Shown here: one piece after another, positions 1-12,100 of the stretch | How positions within the stretch are numbered: position 1 is the stretch's first letter | Layout of the letters: each line of letters starts with the position of its first letter | Assembly: GCA_024516155.1 (NCBI GenBank) | Contig: JAJJXM010000015.1 | Location: 682,001-746,000, forward strand | From: Pyronema omphalodes | Taxonomy: Eukaryota; Ascomycota; Pezizomycetes; Pezizales; Pyronemataceae | DNA: 64,000 bases | Reading direction: 5' to 3' | Made by a program: the position numbers and the translations under genes | Notes under the pieces: generated by a model | Database searches by the model: none | What the model saw: the letters and a program-made list of their open reading frames with translations, nothing else | What the model was told of the DNA's origin: nothing

Positions 1-122
1 ATATGGTAAAGTTTGATATATATCTAACATTTCTTGATGTCTCCGGCGGATTGTTATTTACTGGAGGACTATTGGTAGTTACAGCACCAGCAGGAACAAA
101 CTGTCATCACATCAACTCATGA

Positions 123-133
123 GTCTTGAATAG
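123..133. repeat. Target-site duplication of LINE-A (partner 6764-6774)
   Basis: The 11-bp direct repeat GTCTTGAATAG occurs immediately outside both ends of LINE-A, next to the TTTA-repeat tail here and next to the 5' end at 6,764-6,774. Joining the flanks at this repeat restores collinearity with the right arm around 59,790-59,800, which supports it as the insertion footprint. Confidence 0.85.
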
Positions 134-185
134 CATTTATTTATTTATTTATTTATTTGTCATACACGCTTGCAACCGTAAGGTT
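134..185 (-). promoter_or_regulatory. LINE-A 3' end: stem-loop plus (TAAA)n tail
   Basis: On the minus strand, a small palindrome AACC-TTAC-GGTT (174-185) sits just upstream of the tail of TAAA repeats. The same palindrome precedes the tail of LINE-B (13,680-13,691), although the rest of the two 3' UTRs has diverged. In other LINEs a conserved 3' hairpin is recognised by the element's reverse transcriptase; that role is inferred here. Confidence 0.55.
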
Positions 186-664
186 ATGGCGGGTACTACT
201 TTAAGGTACAATGCTGACCATCGGGAGTGACTCCGATGGCCACTGGGTACGCCCCAGAGCGGTCTATCTAAGTTTCTGGCAGTAGTCGCCTCTGTCTTTC
301 TGTCTGTGTCTGTCCATCTCGTCGTTGTGTCCGTGAGCCCTGTTTGCTCCAGTATCTTTCCTCCACCCTTCCCCAGTTTCTACCGCCTGAAACTCTGATA
401 ATAATAAGAAAAGTAAAGGAAAACAAAGGAAATGAGAAAATACAGAAACACACCCATCCCCGGCTCCTTGGCTTTCCCATCTCTCCTCTCCCTTTTCGTC
501 ATTCGTGATACAAAGGAAAACATAGTGTAAAAGAAAAGTTAGAAAATGTAGCAAATCCTCCCCTCTTCGAATCCATCTTTGTCCTGTCCTATCGACATTT
601 TGCTTCTGGTTTAAATACAGTCTGGTGTTTTTTCTTCTCGTTTTTTTTTTTTTTTTTTTTTTTT

Positions 665-3600
665 TTACAGGTGTTCTTCATCGGGGTCAGTTAACGTACC
701 CCAATCTGCCATTGTGAATCTGTGTTCTGGTGAGTGTCTTTCCGCTACAGGGGTGCTTAACTGTGTGTGTGCCCATTGCGCAGTTGCGAGCTTCGTGTTA
801 GAGATAATAGTGGTCAGGGCTTGAATTCCGTGTGGCGTGTGGAGGATCATCTTGAGTTGTAGTTGTCGGTGCCGTGGTAGTTTAAGTTGGTGGCGGAGGT
901 TAATACGGTGGGAGGTAAATATGGTGCAGGCCAGGATCAGGTGGCGTGGGGTTTGAGGTGGGTGGAGGGGGCATGTGCATGAGCTGGAGGGGTATTGTTC
1001 GGAGGGGGGGTGTGCCAGGCTGTTGAGAAAGTAACCATGTCCTGTTCGGAGGCCCAGTATCGCCGTGGATATCTTTCGGGGCACTGATGTGTACGCTTCA
1101 TCAAGCTTCCGCTTGAATGGTGCATCGTATGTCTTTGGGTGGGCGGATGAGGTGTACCAGGTCACACAATCATGGATGTGAGCTTCATGGATGCGGCGTC
1201 GCAGCCATGACAGGGAGATTGTCGAGTTCGGTAGGGGGTTTCTTTCAGTTGCCAATTTTGCCAGGCGATCTGCTTCATCGTTGCCTGCAATGTTGGTGTG
1301 GCCTGGTACCCAGTGAAGGTGCACTGTGGAGTTGGTTCGTGTGAGGAGGGTTTGACAGGTGTGGTGGATGATGCCGGCAGTTTCCCGTCCTGGGCCTGGC
1401 GAGAGGTGAGAGGAGCGGATGATGGCTGCCTGGTTGTCGGTGAAGATGTGTATCTGGCGGTTGTGGAGGTGGAGGCGTCGAAGGTGTGTGGCGCAGGAGA
1501 GTAGGCTTTCCGAGATGGCTTGTAGTTCCGCGTCAAAGACTTCATTTGTGTTCGACATGGGGATACGGGCCTGTATTTATTTGTCAAGGCCGCAGGGAAT
1601 GAAAAAGCTAGCTCCGGTCTTGTGGTTGAGTTGGGAGCCATCCGTGTATACCACGATTGCGTTGGGTGATGTTCTGAGGGAGTGTTGGAGTGCAAGGTGT
1701 TCAGTAGCTGCGTCCTCCTTCTCGCTCGTGGAGATGGTTGTTGTCAGCGGTGGTGGTTTCCATATTGAGGGATCTGGTTGCGCCGTGTTCTCAACTGTGC
1801 TAGTGGGGGATAGCCATGGTCACATCAGAATGAGGATGCTTGTGAGACGGGGCGGGGGGCGCGTGTGACCACGCAAGTCACAGTCATACTCGTTGGAGGA
1901 CATGATGGCGTGTTCAAAGTGGCCTGGGGTTGCGTAGGAAGAGGGGCAGCGGGAAATGACGGGGTGGGTAGGGGGCAGGGAGATGAGTCTGAGGGCATAT
2001 TTTCGTTTCTTGTTGTTGAGTCTGATCTTAACGGGTAGGAGGGCCGCTTCGTTGTGCAGGGCCATAATTGGGGTTGATGTGAAGGCGTTGAGGATTTTGC
2101 GTAGGGCGGTGTTTTGTTGTCGTTGTAGCTTGGATTCCAGCGTTTTCTGATTTGACCACCATATTACTGAACCGAAGTCGGATCTGGATTGGACACATGC
2201 ACGGTAAAGTGTTCTTGTGGCGGAGGTGGACAGACCAGGTTCATATCGCACAAGGCTTCTGAGGGCGTTAAAGGACCTGGATGCGGCTGTCAGTCTTGTA
2301 TTTGCATGGTGAACAAAGGAAAGTTTTCTATCGAAGTGGATACCAATCCACCGGACCACATCTTTCTTTCCGCCTTTTGTGCCTGGTTGGACTATCGTGC
2401 CGTTGGGAAGTCTGACACAGGTTGGCGGGGTGGTGTCGTCTGGTTGCGATCTGTGGAAGTGGAGGAGTTCTGACTTGGAGTCGTCGAATGCCACAGCATT
2501 ATAGTTGGCCCATTCGAAAGCGGTCTCTGCGGCCTTCTCAAGGGCCCTTGAGTTAGATTCTCTGAATGTACCCTGTGTGACTAGAGCGACGTCGTCGATG
2601 TAGCTGGGTGTCCAGATGCTGGGGTGGATTGATGATAGATTGTCGGAGAGCGGTCGCCGGTATAGGAGGAACAGGATTGGTGAGGCGGGTAATCCCTGGG
2701 GGATACCGGTTTGGGTGGCTCGTTGTTCGTCGGTGTGTCCGTCGAAGGACAGGGCTGTGGTTCTGTCCTACAGGAAGGATGTGCACCAAGATACGGTAGG
2801 CAGTGGGCATCCCAGAGATGTCATTGTAGCGAGGAGGCGTGTGGCGGATACATTGTTGAATGCACCTCTGACATCGAGGAATAGGGCGGAGGTTATGAGT
2901 TTGTTTTCGTGGCCAACCTCAACATCGTGTGTCAGGGCCATTGCTGCATCGATGGCTGATCGCTTGGGTCGTCCTCCAATTTGATCTCTGTGGAGGATGT
3001 GGTGTGTTTCTGCTAGTTGTCCTAGACGTGTCGCCATTAGCTTTTCTAAAATCTTTCCCATGCAGTTTAGCAGTGCGATCGGGCGATAGGCCTTCACAGA
3101 GCTGTAGTCAGGTTTGTTTGGCTTTGGTATCACCACTGTAGTAGCCTGTCTCCAGCAGCGTGGTTGATATCCAACTCTGCCAAGGGTTGCGTATAGAAGG
3201 TGAAAATCTTCCGGGATGGTAGTGTAGGCTTGTCGAAGGCACAGGAATGGAATGCCATCTGGGCCAGGGGCCTTCTTCGGTGCTGAGGTGAAGATGGCCG
3301 ATTTGACTTCGGCTTCCGAGAACGTGTTCCATTCGATTGGGGGTTTGTTGTTCTGGTGAGGTTGAGGGGGGGCGTCTGGTGGGGGGGGGGGAAGAGGGCC
3401 TGAAAGGCTTGAACTTTGCCGGCAAAGTCTGTTCGGAGAGCATTGGGTTGTGTAGTTGTGTCTGTGATTGGCGGGGTGAGCTGGGCGCGGCGAGGGTTAG
3501 TGTAGCGGAAGTCAGCCCATATGTCAGCTCCTTTTGCTTGAGACAGGTACTCCTTCCATAGGCTGTCTTTTGCATGTCGAACTGCCCGGAAGTGGTGGTT

Positions 3601-4656
3601 ACGTTTGCTTTTGAACTGAGCGTGGTCATCTGGGTGCCTTGTATGCTTCCAGACCCTTTGAGCCGGGTTCATTTCTTTCCTGGTGGTTGCGAGATCATCG
3701 GTCCACCAGCGTTTGGATCCGGGGGAATGTTCGATGGCTGGAGTAGATTGCTCGGCTGCTGTGGCTATTGTTTGTTGAAGGGAGGCGGCCCATTCATCCA
3801 GGTTGATGGTAGTAGGATTATTTTGCAGGTGTGACCACCGGGGTCGGAGGGAAGATGCGAGTCGCGTGAGGATGGCAGAAACTTCATCCCAGTTGGTCTT
3901 TTTCCAGTTCAGTCGTGATTTGGGGTTGGAAAGCTCAACATCTGGGTGTTGCGACTGTATTTGGAACCGGATGACCTCATGATCTGAACCTGTTGCCGCT
4001 TCCTCATCGACTGCCCAGTTCCGTACTTCGTTCGCCATTGAGGGTGTAGAGAGTGTCAGGTCCAGGACGGAGGATCCGTGGCCATTGCGGTAGTGGTATG
4101 TTGGTGTTTCTGGTGTGTTAGCTAGGTGCCAGCCTGCTTCTTCAATGAGGTAAACCAGCTCGTCCGCGCGTGTCATCCTTGTGAGATGAGAGTTCCACGG
4201 TGCATGATGGGCATTCATGTCACCTGTCAGGACGCAGCGGTGGGCAGGGTGAGTGGGGAAATGAGCGTGGGAGGGTGTATTGTTTGGAATTTTGTTCCCA
4301 TTTGCTGTAAATGTTAAGTAGGTAAAAAGTGGGGATGAGGGGGGTGTGTATTTCAAGGATCTGGAGATCCGGGTCCACACAGATGTCAGGGCGTGGAGTA
4401 ACATGTAAGTGAGGGTTTAGTTTCGAAATGTTCGCCATCGTTCTGACAACTGTGCGGTTGTTTCCTGGGGGTATAAGGAGAAGGAAATCTGGGTGTGTTG
4501 TGGCATATGTGGGGTTTTTGATATCAGCTTCCTGTATCAGAATGATGTCTGCGGTCTTGCCGGCAGAGTTCAAAAGGGAGTTAAGGGCTATGGTGCTTCT
4601 ATTGATGTTGTGGGATATTACCGTAGGGTTGCCGCGGAAGAGTTGTGATTACTCAT
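665..4656 (-). pseudogene. LINE-A ORF2: endonuclease-reverse transcriptase-RNase H polyprotein (broken)
   Basis: In order on the minus strand: an APE-type endonuclease (residues like ILIQEADIK at about 4,520, TGDMNAHHAPWNSHL at about 4,200, and GSDHEVIRF); a reverse transcriptase (motif A FLDVRGAF near 2,870, motif B GIPQGLPASP near 2,690, catalytic YIDD near 2,600); and RNase H (YTDGSQ, DAEL, FTDNQAA, and HWVPGHTNIAGNDEAD at about 1,290). A C-terminal Cys/His cluster follows near 940. Interruptions include a frameshift just after the start, another at about 4,260-4,400, one near the G-run at 3,381, an in-frame TAG at 2,768-2,770, a stop at 1,820-1,822 and a TAA near 1,578. The final segment ends at a stop at 665. 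The catalytic residues visible are intact, but no continuous product is possible. Confidence 0.9.
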
Positions 4657-6436
4657 CTGTGGTTATATTGGTGTCAGAGGGTAGGTCAGAGGCCTTGTGG
4701 GCGGTTTTTGTTCTTTGCCAGACAGTTCTAATGACTTCCAGGCGGGAGGGGCATTTGGGGTGGAATGCAGGGTGGGCTGTGTCATCTTGATTGGCATCAG
4801 TGCAGTTTCTGCATTTGACATTGACATGGGGGCATAGCCTGCCAGTCTTGGTCGGAGATTCAGCACATTGATGTAGGTCGGTGGAATGTGGCCCGGCACA
4901 AAGGGCACAGGTGGGGTGGGAAATGGAGGGGCAGACGGCGTGGTGGTGTCCGAAGGTAAGGCAGCGACGGCATTGGTCGGTGGGGCGGGCTGAGTGATAC
5001 TCAGTGACCTTCCTCTGCTCATAGCGTACAATAACCTTGGTACTCTTCAGCCTTTGTGCATCCTCATTGGTCTTAAGGGCGATCATAACGCTTGATGCAG
5101 CCTTGCCAATGCGCTTGTCAGGGTGGGTTATGTATCGGGGGGGTTGGGAGAGCTGGATGTCATGGTTGCGCTCCCTCTCAGATTGGACAGCTTGCATACC
5201 ATCAGGGGTGTCGGGGTAGGAGTCAAGTGGGATGCTGTGCACCGTAAGTTTGAACCACTTTTCGGCAACTCGGGGTGCAAGCAGGGTGTAGTCGATTGAC
5301 TGGGCAGCCTCCTGAAGGGTGCTGAGGTGGGCAGTAACTTCTTCAGTGGTGGTTTTGGGGGAGAACGTGAGGGTGAGGTTTCCAAGTTGGTTGCGGCGCA
5401 CCGTAACAACAGACATGTGGTCAGGGGCATCTGCCTCCCGGAATGCACGGTTTGTAGCAGCACCGAGGTGAGCATTGACATCATGTGTGAGTTTTTCTGG
5501 GTCTGGGCAGGGGATGGAAACAGTAACAGGGCGGGGGACGGCAGGTTTCAGTGATAGTTTTTTAGGTTGGGATGGGGTCTTGGACTTCTGAGTGGCGACA
5601 GTCTGGGTAACAGAGCTGAAGAGATTTCTGGGGATATCAAGTTCTGTCCAGGCAGCAGTTGCTTGGGGGAAGGGGAAGGGGATGGCGGGGGGGGGCGGCG
5701 ATATTGTGTTTTGCTAGCGCTTCTTCAGCAGCGAAACAGCGGGTCTTCCAGTAGGTGACCAGATCGTCAGTTTGGGCAGTAGGCAGGGGATCGGTGTCAG
5801 GGGCAGGGTCGGTGGATTCAGGAATTTTGTGGGAGGGCAGCAGTTTGCGCAGCATTTCTTCAATCTTGCGTAATGTTGGTCTGTCGCGATCCATGATGCT
5901 GAATGCTTTATTGAGGCGTTGGGTGGTACGATGGTCGTTGAGGCGTGCGGCGTCGGCATGTGCGGTTACTGTGGCCATGACTCGGTCGATTGCTGTCAGG
6001 TCTGCGATGCTGGTGTGTCCGGGGGTTGCTGTTTCATTGCCCAAGGTGCGCAGGGAAGCCTGGATACCATGTTCATAGACGAGAGGAGTTTCAATGGAAG
6101 TGGTGGTAGACGGTGCAGAGCGTTTTGCCGGGGGGTTGGAAAGTCTTGAATATTGCGGACGTGGATTGTATGTCCAGTTCTGGGCGCAGTGGGGGCAGGC
6201 GGTTGGCTTTGAGGGGTGGGTTGCGGCAGGGTAGAGGGACGGTGAGCTGGGGTCAGTGTAGGCGACGCGGTTTCTTCGTCACTGACGTCAGTGTCAGTGT
6301 CGAGGTTCATGTCGTCAATTGTTGTCGGTTGGGAGTGCGGCTCTGCGCTAGCGTGTTGGCTCGAGCTAAGGCTCGGCGTGCTGATTTCGTCAGGGGGAAC
6401 GGGTCTTTTGCGGGGGGCAGCAGAGCATGGGGCCAT
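4649..6436 (-). pseudogene. LINE-A ORF1: Gag-like nucleic-acid-binding protein (broken)
   Basis: The ATG at 6,436 follows a pyrimidine-rich leader and matches the start chosen for LINE-B. Three frame segments are needed: 6,436-5,996, 6,044-5,637 and 5,416-4,649, with a further disrupted stretch between the last two. The C-terminal part carries a classic CCHC knuckle (CRRCLTFGHHHAVC) followed by two Cys/His clusters (CALC...HQC and CRNC...HPKC), the usual RNA-binding end of Tad-type ORF1. The N-terminal half is Pro/Ser/Thr-rich and low in complexity. ORF1 ends at TAA 4,649-4,651, overlapping the putative ORF2 ATG at 4,656. Confidence 0.85.
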
Positions 6437-7044
6437 GTCGCCGCGAAGGAGTTGGGAGGGGAGTTTGAGGGGGAGATAGAGTTAGAGGGAAGAGAAGAGA
6501 AGACGAGTTCGAGCGAGTGGTTGTTGTTTTGTGGTTGTGGTGGGGTCGCGTTGTGCCTGTGCCGAGGGGCGTATTCAGGGGCCGTGATTCTCTTTCACCT
6601 CGCTTGCGCGACGAAAAAGAGCATGCCGGGTCTGGAGAGGCTTCGGGTAGGTAAATCGAGTCAGCTATTCAAGAATCCGCTCGAAAATCTGATGATTTCC
6701 TGGTGGTTGTTGAGATAGCTAGGGGGGGGTCAAACTCGGGGTAGCAAGCGATTGTTGTCACTTGTCTTGAATAGAAGAGAACAAACAGATGAAGAATATT
6801 CCTCAAGATGCCGACCTAATTTCACTGATACTGAAGGCATTATCCGTAAGATTTATTTTTACTCTTATCCTTGACAATGGAGATGGTGTCGTGAAAAACG
6901 AGACGCTTCATTGGCGGACATTTGGCGGATCCAATTCGTTTTTTTGACCGCTATTCTCTCATCCGAGACACCAAAGATTCATTAATGCGTTTTCTAGCGG
7001 TTGAAGACAGTTTCGGGACTATTCACGGGACTCAGTTCAAAAAT

Positions 7045-7057
7045 GCAGTAAGTGAAG
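7045..7057. repeat. Target-site duplication of LINE-B (partner 13729-13741)
   Basis: The 13-bp perfect direct repeat GCAGTAAGTGAAG lies directly outside both ends of LINE-B. The right arm carries a single version of this site (GCAGTAAGTGCACA on the minus strand, about 59,524-59,511), which is the pre-insertion state. Confidence 0.9.
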
Positions 7058-7363
7058 GAACTATACACATCAACCACACAGCGATTTCGACCCCCCCCCC
7101 CCCAGCTATCGCCACAACCACGCGGAAATTCACCAATTTTCGTGCGCCATTGTCTTTAGCTACCTCGATTTACCTTGCTGAAGCATTTTCAGACCAGGTC
7201 TGCTCTTTTTCGTTGTGCGAACAGCAAGGAGGAGTCCTCAGACCCCTGAGAAGGCCCCCGGCGAAGGCATCCATCAACCCCCCACATCAACAACAACCTA
7301 TTTCATCGAAATCACCTCGCTCCCCTCTCCATCTCATCGATAACAAACGATCCCGAGAAGCCG

Positions 7364-9156
7364 ATGACCTCCCGAGCTTCCGTTGCAAAGAAAAAACCTG
7401 TCCCTCCGGACATACCCTCCCTCCCAGCGCTCGCACCCGGCAATCACGCTAGCGCAGAGCCGCACGCCATTGATCACGTGCACGAAACAATGAACCTCGA
7501 TACCGACGTCAGCGAATATGAAGACGCATCCCCCACCCCCTCCCCCACTCGACGCGCATCCACCCCCGAACCCACTCCACGCAACCGAGCCCCCGCAATC
7601 ACCTCCCCAGGACTCTCCAATCCATCCGCCTCAAGACGATGGACGCCTTTTCCGCGAACCCCCTCAAACGACCCGCACCGGCGACTTCGACCGCTCCGTG
7701 CGAACCGGACCTCGTGTACGGGGGAGGCATTCAAGACACCCTCCGGTCCGCGCAAAAAGCGAAAGAACCCGAAAACGTTACTGTCCCAGCTACCATAGCC
7801 GAAAGACTCCTCTCGACAGTCGCAGTCTACGCCGACCGGGCACGCATCAAGATCGCAAAACAAATGAACGTATCAACAAGGCGTTCCAGACCATGGACCG
7901 CGATAGAGCCACCATACGCGAAGTCCACGACATGCTCCGAACCCTCCTCCCCAACTACAAGCCCACCACCCCCGATACCCCTTCCCCCATCCCCAACCCC
8001 CCCACTGACGCCCAAACCGCTGACCTTGTGACTTACTGGAAGGCCCGATGCTTCGCAGCAGAGGAAGCCCTCACTAAACATAACATCCACGTCCCACCTT
8101 CCCCAGCATTCTCCCCCCCCCACGTCCGAAGCAGCATGGACAGCCCCGAACGTCCCAGAAAAGCTCTTCGGCACGACCAAAGTGACCTTACCCCAACAAA
8201 CCGCCCCTGCCCCCAAAACCCCCCGCAACCCCGCCCCTGCCCACCGTAAAAACCCCCCCAACAACCAACCCCCACGCCCTGTCCTCGTGCTCATCCCATG
8301 CCCTGACCCGGAAAACCTGACGGACGATATCAAAGTCCAGGTAGGTAATATGGTCAACCGCGCATTACGTGAAGCCGAGGCACCAATGACTGTCGCTGTA
8401 GTGACTGTGCGTAAGGGCCCCTCAGGTAACCTCCTCTTGTCTTTCCCCCCGAACGCAACCCACGATGAAATCTCCCAATACCTCCCCATCATGCATGACG
8501 CTGTCCAAGCGGTACACATGACCCTAGAGCGCCCCAGAATTGCCGAAAAATGGCACAAGCTAGCGGTCCATGGCATCCCTCTGGATGTGTACCCTGATAC
8601 GGCCGAAGGCATGGAAGCCCTCCAAAGCGAAATCGAGCGCAACAACGCTGTGCTACTAGCCCAAACCCCCCGCTACATGACTCACCCCGACAAACGCGCA
8701 GGCAAAGCCGCATCCAGTGTGATGATCGCCCTGAAGACAGCTGAGGATGCACAGCGTCTCAAGCGAGCAAAGGTCATCGTGAGATATGAGCCCCGGAAAG
8801 TCACCGACTATCACTCGGCCCGCTCCACTGACCAATGTCGCCGCTGTCTCCTCTTCGGTCACCACCACGCGATATGCCCATCCACAACAAGCCCCACCTG
8901 CGCCCTATGCGCCGAACCACACCCTACCGACCTCCATACATGCCCACAATGCCCCGACCGTAAAGGGAAGGCATGCTCTCACATCCCCCCACAATGCGCC
9001 AACTGCAAGGAAGGCGACCACCCCAACACCAACCACCCCGCATATCATCCCAAATGCCCGGCCCACCTTGCTGCCGTCAAAGCAGCCTGGGACAAAACCC
9101 GAGCACCCCGAACCACCCTGCACGAAAACACCACAGCCATGATGACTGATGCATAA
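7364..9156 (+). pseudogene. LINE-B ORF1: Gag-like CCHC protein (frameshifted)
   Basis: The ATG at 7,364 corresponds to LINE-A's 6,436 start. The reading frame changes between the N-terminal segment (7,364-7,798), a middle segment (about 7,639-7,850, then about 7,860-8,249) and the long C-terminal segment open to 9,156. The middle segment contains a short helical region (KAFQTMDRDRATIREVHDML) shared with LINE-A. The C-terminal part has three Cys/His clusters: CRRCLLFGHHHAIC (CCHC), CALCAEPHPTDLHTC and CANCKEGDHPNTNHPAYHPKC. The role is expected to be RNA binding and RNP formation during retrotransposition. The last 8 nt overlap ORF2. The shifts lie in Pro-rich, C-rich DNA. Confidence 0.85.
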
Positions 9157-12100
9157 TCGGACATCTTCGGCAGCCACCATTCACATTGTCTCCCATAATA
9201 TAAACAGGAGCACCAACGCCCTGAACACACTCCTCAACGCCACCGGCAATGCCGTAGACATTATTCTCATACAAGAAGCGAATATCAAAAATACCCAGTA
9301 CTTGACAACTCACCCCAACTTCCTTACTCTCGTTCCCCCCTCCCCCCATGGAGCAACTGTCAGAACGGCGGCGTACGTTACACGTACAAACCCCTTCCTA
9401 CACGTTACTCCTAGCCCAGATATGAGCTCGGACCCTGACATGCAGGTGCTCGAAGTCTCCACCCCTCCCATTCCCACCTTTTACCTCATCAACATATATA
9501 ATGAATGGGAACCCCATTCGAAGCAATAGACCATCCCCCGGTCCCTCGCCACCCTGCCCCTCCCCAACAGATGCGTCATCACCGGAGACATGAACGCACA
9601 CCATCCCCTCTGGAACAGTCACTACAAACAAGTGACCAGAGCAGAAGAATTGGTGACGCTGATAGAAGAGGAAGGATTGCAGCTCGCCAACACCCTTGAC
9701 ACCGCCACTTACCATTGCAAGACAGGTCTCGGCTCCTCAGTATTGGACCTCACCCTATCCTCCCCCGCTATGACGAACGAAATCCAGAACTGGTGCACCG
9801 ATGAGGAAGCTGCCACCGGTTCCGATCACGAAGTAATTCGTTTCCAGGTTCACTCGCAACACCCGGACATCGACTACACACAACAGCAACCCCGGCTCAA
9901 CTGGAAACGGACAAACTGGGAAGAGTTCGCGGACACTCTACTCCAGCTCACAGCCCAGACGTCTCCCAGGTGGAAGACCCTCCGGGAAAACCCTACCCCA
10001 TCGAACCTTGACGACTGGGCTGCCTCCCTCCAATACATCATGAATCAAGTGGCCCACAAGTCAACCCCAATCCTACAGCACTCCCCCCGTTCGAAACGAT
10101 GGTGGACACAGGAGCTTCGAGACACCAGGAAAGCTATGGTTCAAGCTCGCAAGAGGTGGAAATGGGATAAAACCGCAACGACACTGGCTGAATTCTGCTC
10201 GAAGCGCAACTCCCACTACAGAGCGGTTCGCCACGCCAAAGACAAACTTTGGAAAGAATATCTATCCCAGGTTGAAGGCGCGGACGTTTGGGCAGCTTTC
10301 CGCTACACAAACCCCCGCCGTACACAACTCCCCCCCCCCATCAAATCCAATACCAACGGGATCATAACCACGCACACAGACTTCCCTGGCAAAGTTGAGG
10401 CATTCCAGGCTCTCTTCCCCCCCCCCAGCCTCAACACCCACCCCCCCCCCCCCCCCCCTACACAAACCCGCCCCCCCCTCCCGTGGACAACGTTTACTGC
10501 CGCAGAAATATCTAAGGCAATCACCTCCTCCTCGCCTAAAAAAGCCCCCGGGCCCGATGGCATCAACTTCCTATGCCTGCGGCATGTACTCAAGGTAATC
10601 CCCAACGAAATAACAGACCTCTACGCAACGTTAGGTAAGGTAGGTTACCAGCCGAAGTGCTGGAGGGAAGCAACGACGGTTATCATCCCCAAACCGGATA
10701 AACCCGACTACAGCTCGATTAAAGCATACCGCCCGATCGCTTTACTCAACTGTATGGGGAAAGTGCTAGAGAAACTCATGGCCACGCGGTTGAGCCAAAT
10801 GGCGGAAACCCACGACCTCCTACACGTTGACCAAATCAGGGGCAGACCAAATCGATCAGCAATAGATGCGGCCATGGCCCTGAGCCATGTTATCGAAAAA
10901 CACTCAAAAAAGAAACTCATCACCTCTGCCCTATTCCTCGATGTCAGAGGCGCCTTCGATAACGTTTCCGCTGCTCGCTTAACGTCCACGATGCGGTCAC
11001 TTGGATGCCCGACGCCGGTGGTGAAGTGGTGTGAATCATTCCCTCACGATCGCACCATAGCCCTCTCCTTCGACGGTAAAACAGACAACCAACGACCTAC
11101 CCGCACGGGAATCCCACAGGGTTCCCCCGCCTCACCCATCCTTTTCCTAATCTACCTCCGACCCTTATTCGACGCCCTAAAAACCCATAACCCAACACTG
11201 TGGACGCCGAGCTACATCGACGATGTAGCACTCGTCTGCCACGGTAAAACCAGAGAAGCCAACTCCCGCACCCTCGAACGAGCCGCAACAGTCGCCTTCC
11301 AGTGGGCCGCCGGAAACGCAGTAGCGTTCGACGACTCAAAATCAGAACTTCTACATTTCCACCGCGCTCAACAAGACACCATAACACAACACACCTCCGT
11401 CACCCTACCCAACGGCATGATTGTCTCCCCTGGAACACCGAATGGAAGGAAAGATGTTGTTCGATGGATAGGAATTTTCTTTGACCGCAAACTCTCCTTT
11501 AAACATCATGTACAAACCCGACTGACCCATGCCTCCAGAGCTTTCAATGCCCTCCGCAGCCTCGTCAGGTACGAAACCGGCCTGTCACCCTCGGCGGTCC
11601 GCACGCTATACCGATCGTGTGTGCAATCGAGAGCAGACGTCGGCGCAGAAATCTGGTGGTTAGGACAAAAGACATTCGCGAACAAGCTCCAACTTCAACA
11701 AAACGCCGCCCTCCGTCGAATACTAAACGCCTTCACTACCACTCCCATCCCAGCGCTGCACAACGAAGCCGCAATCCCCCCGGTGGTAGTTCGACTTAAT
11801 CATAAACGAAGGAAATATGCCCTCCGTCTGCTTTCCCTACCCCCCCTCCCACCCAGTTGTTTCCCGTTGCCCCTCATCATTCCCCATCCCCGACCACTTT
11901 ACACGTGCCATCCAGTCCTCCGAGGAATACGACTGTGAATGGACCACCGACTCACGACACATCACTCGGCTCGTTACAACCATCTCATCGCTCAGCCGAT
12001 GGATATCACCACGCAGTGTGATCGAAAACACCGCACAACCAGACCCAACCCCCTGGGATGAACCCCCCCTACTCGATACCCCACCCCCTCCACCAAAACA

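Larger units (their letters stand above)
134..6763 (-). mobile_element. LINE-A: Tad1-like non-LTR retrotransposon, full length but decayed
   Basis: The element is about 6.63 kb and is read on the minus strand. Its order is a 5' leader of about 330 nt, ORF1 (Gag-like, zinc knuckles), ORF2 (endonuclease, reverse transcriptase, RNase H), a 3' UTR with a T-run on the plus strand at 642-666, and a terminal (TAAA)n tail at 134-159. Target-site duplications flank it exactly. ORF1 plus APE-RT-RNase H ORF2 is the layout of the fungal Tad1 clade of LINEs; clade assignment is from domain order, not a phylogeny. It carries more stops and frameshifts than LINE-B and differs clearly from it in sequence, so it is a separate, older subfamily copy. 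No function is expected in trans. Confidence 0.9.

Noticed and set aside
7474..8645. Long minus-strand frames inside LINE-B
   Set aside because: They are Gly/Val/Arg-rich antisense shadows of the C-rich, Pro-rich ORF1.
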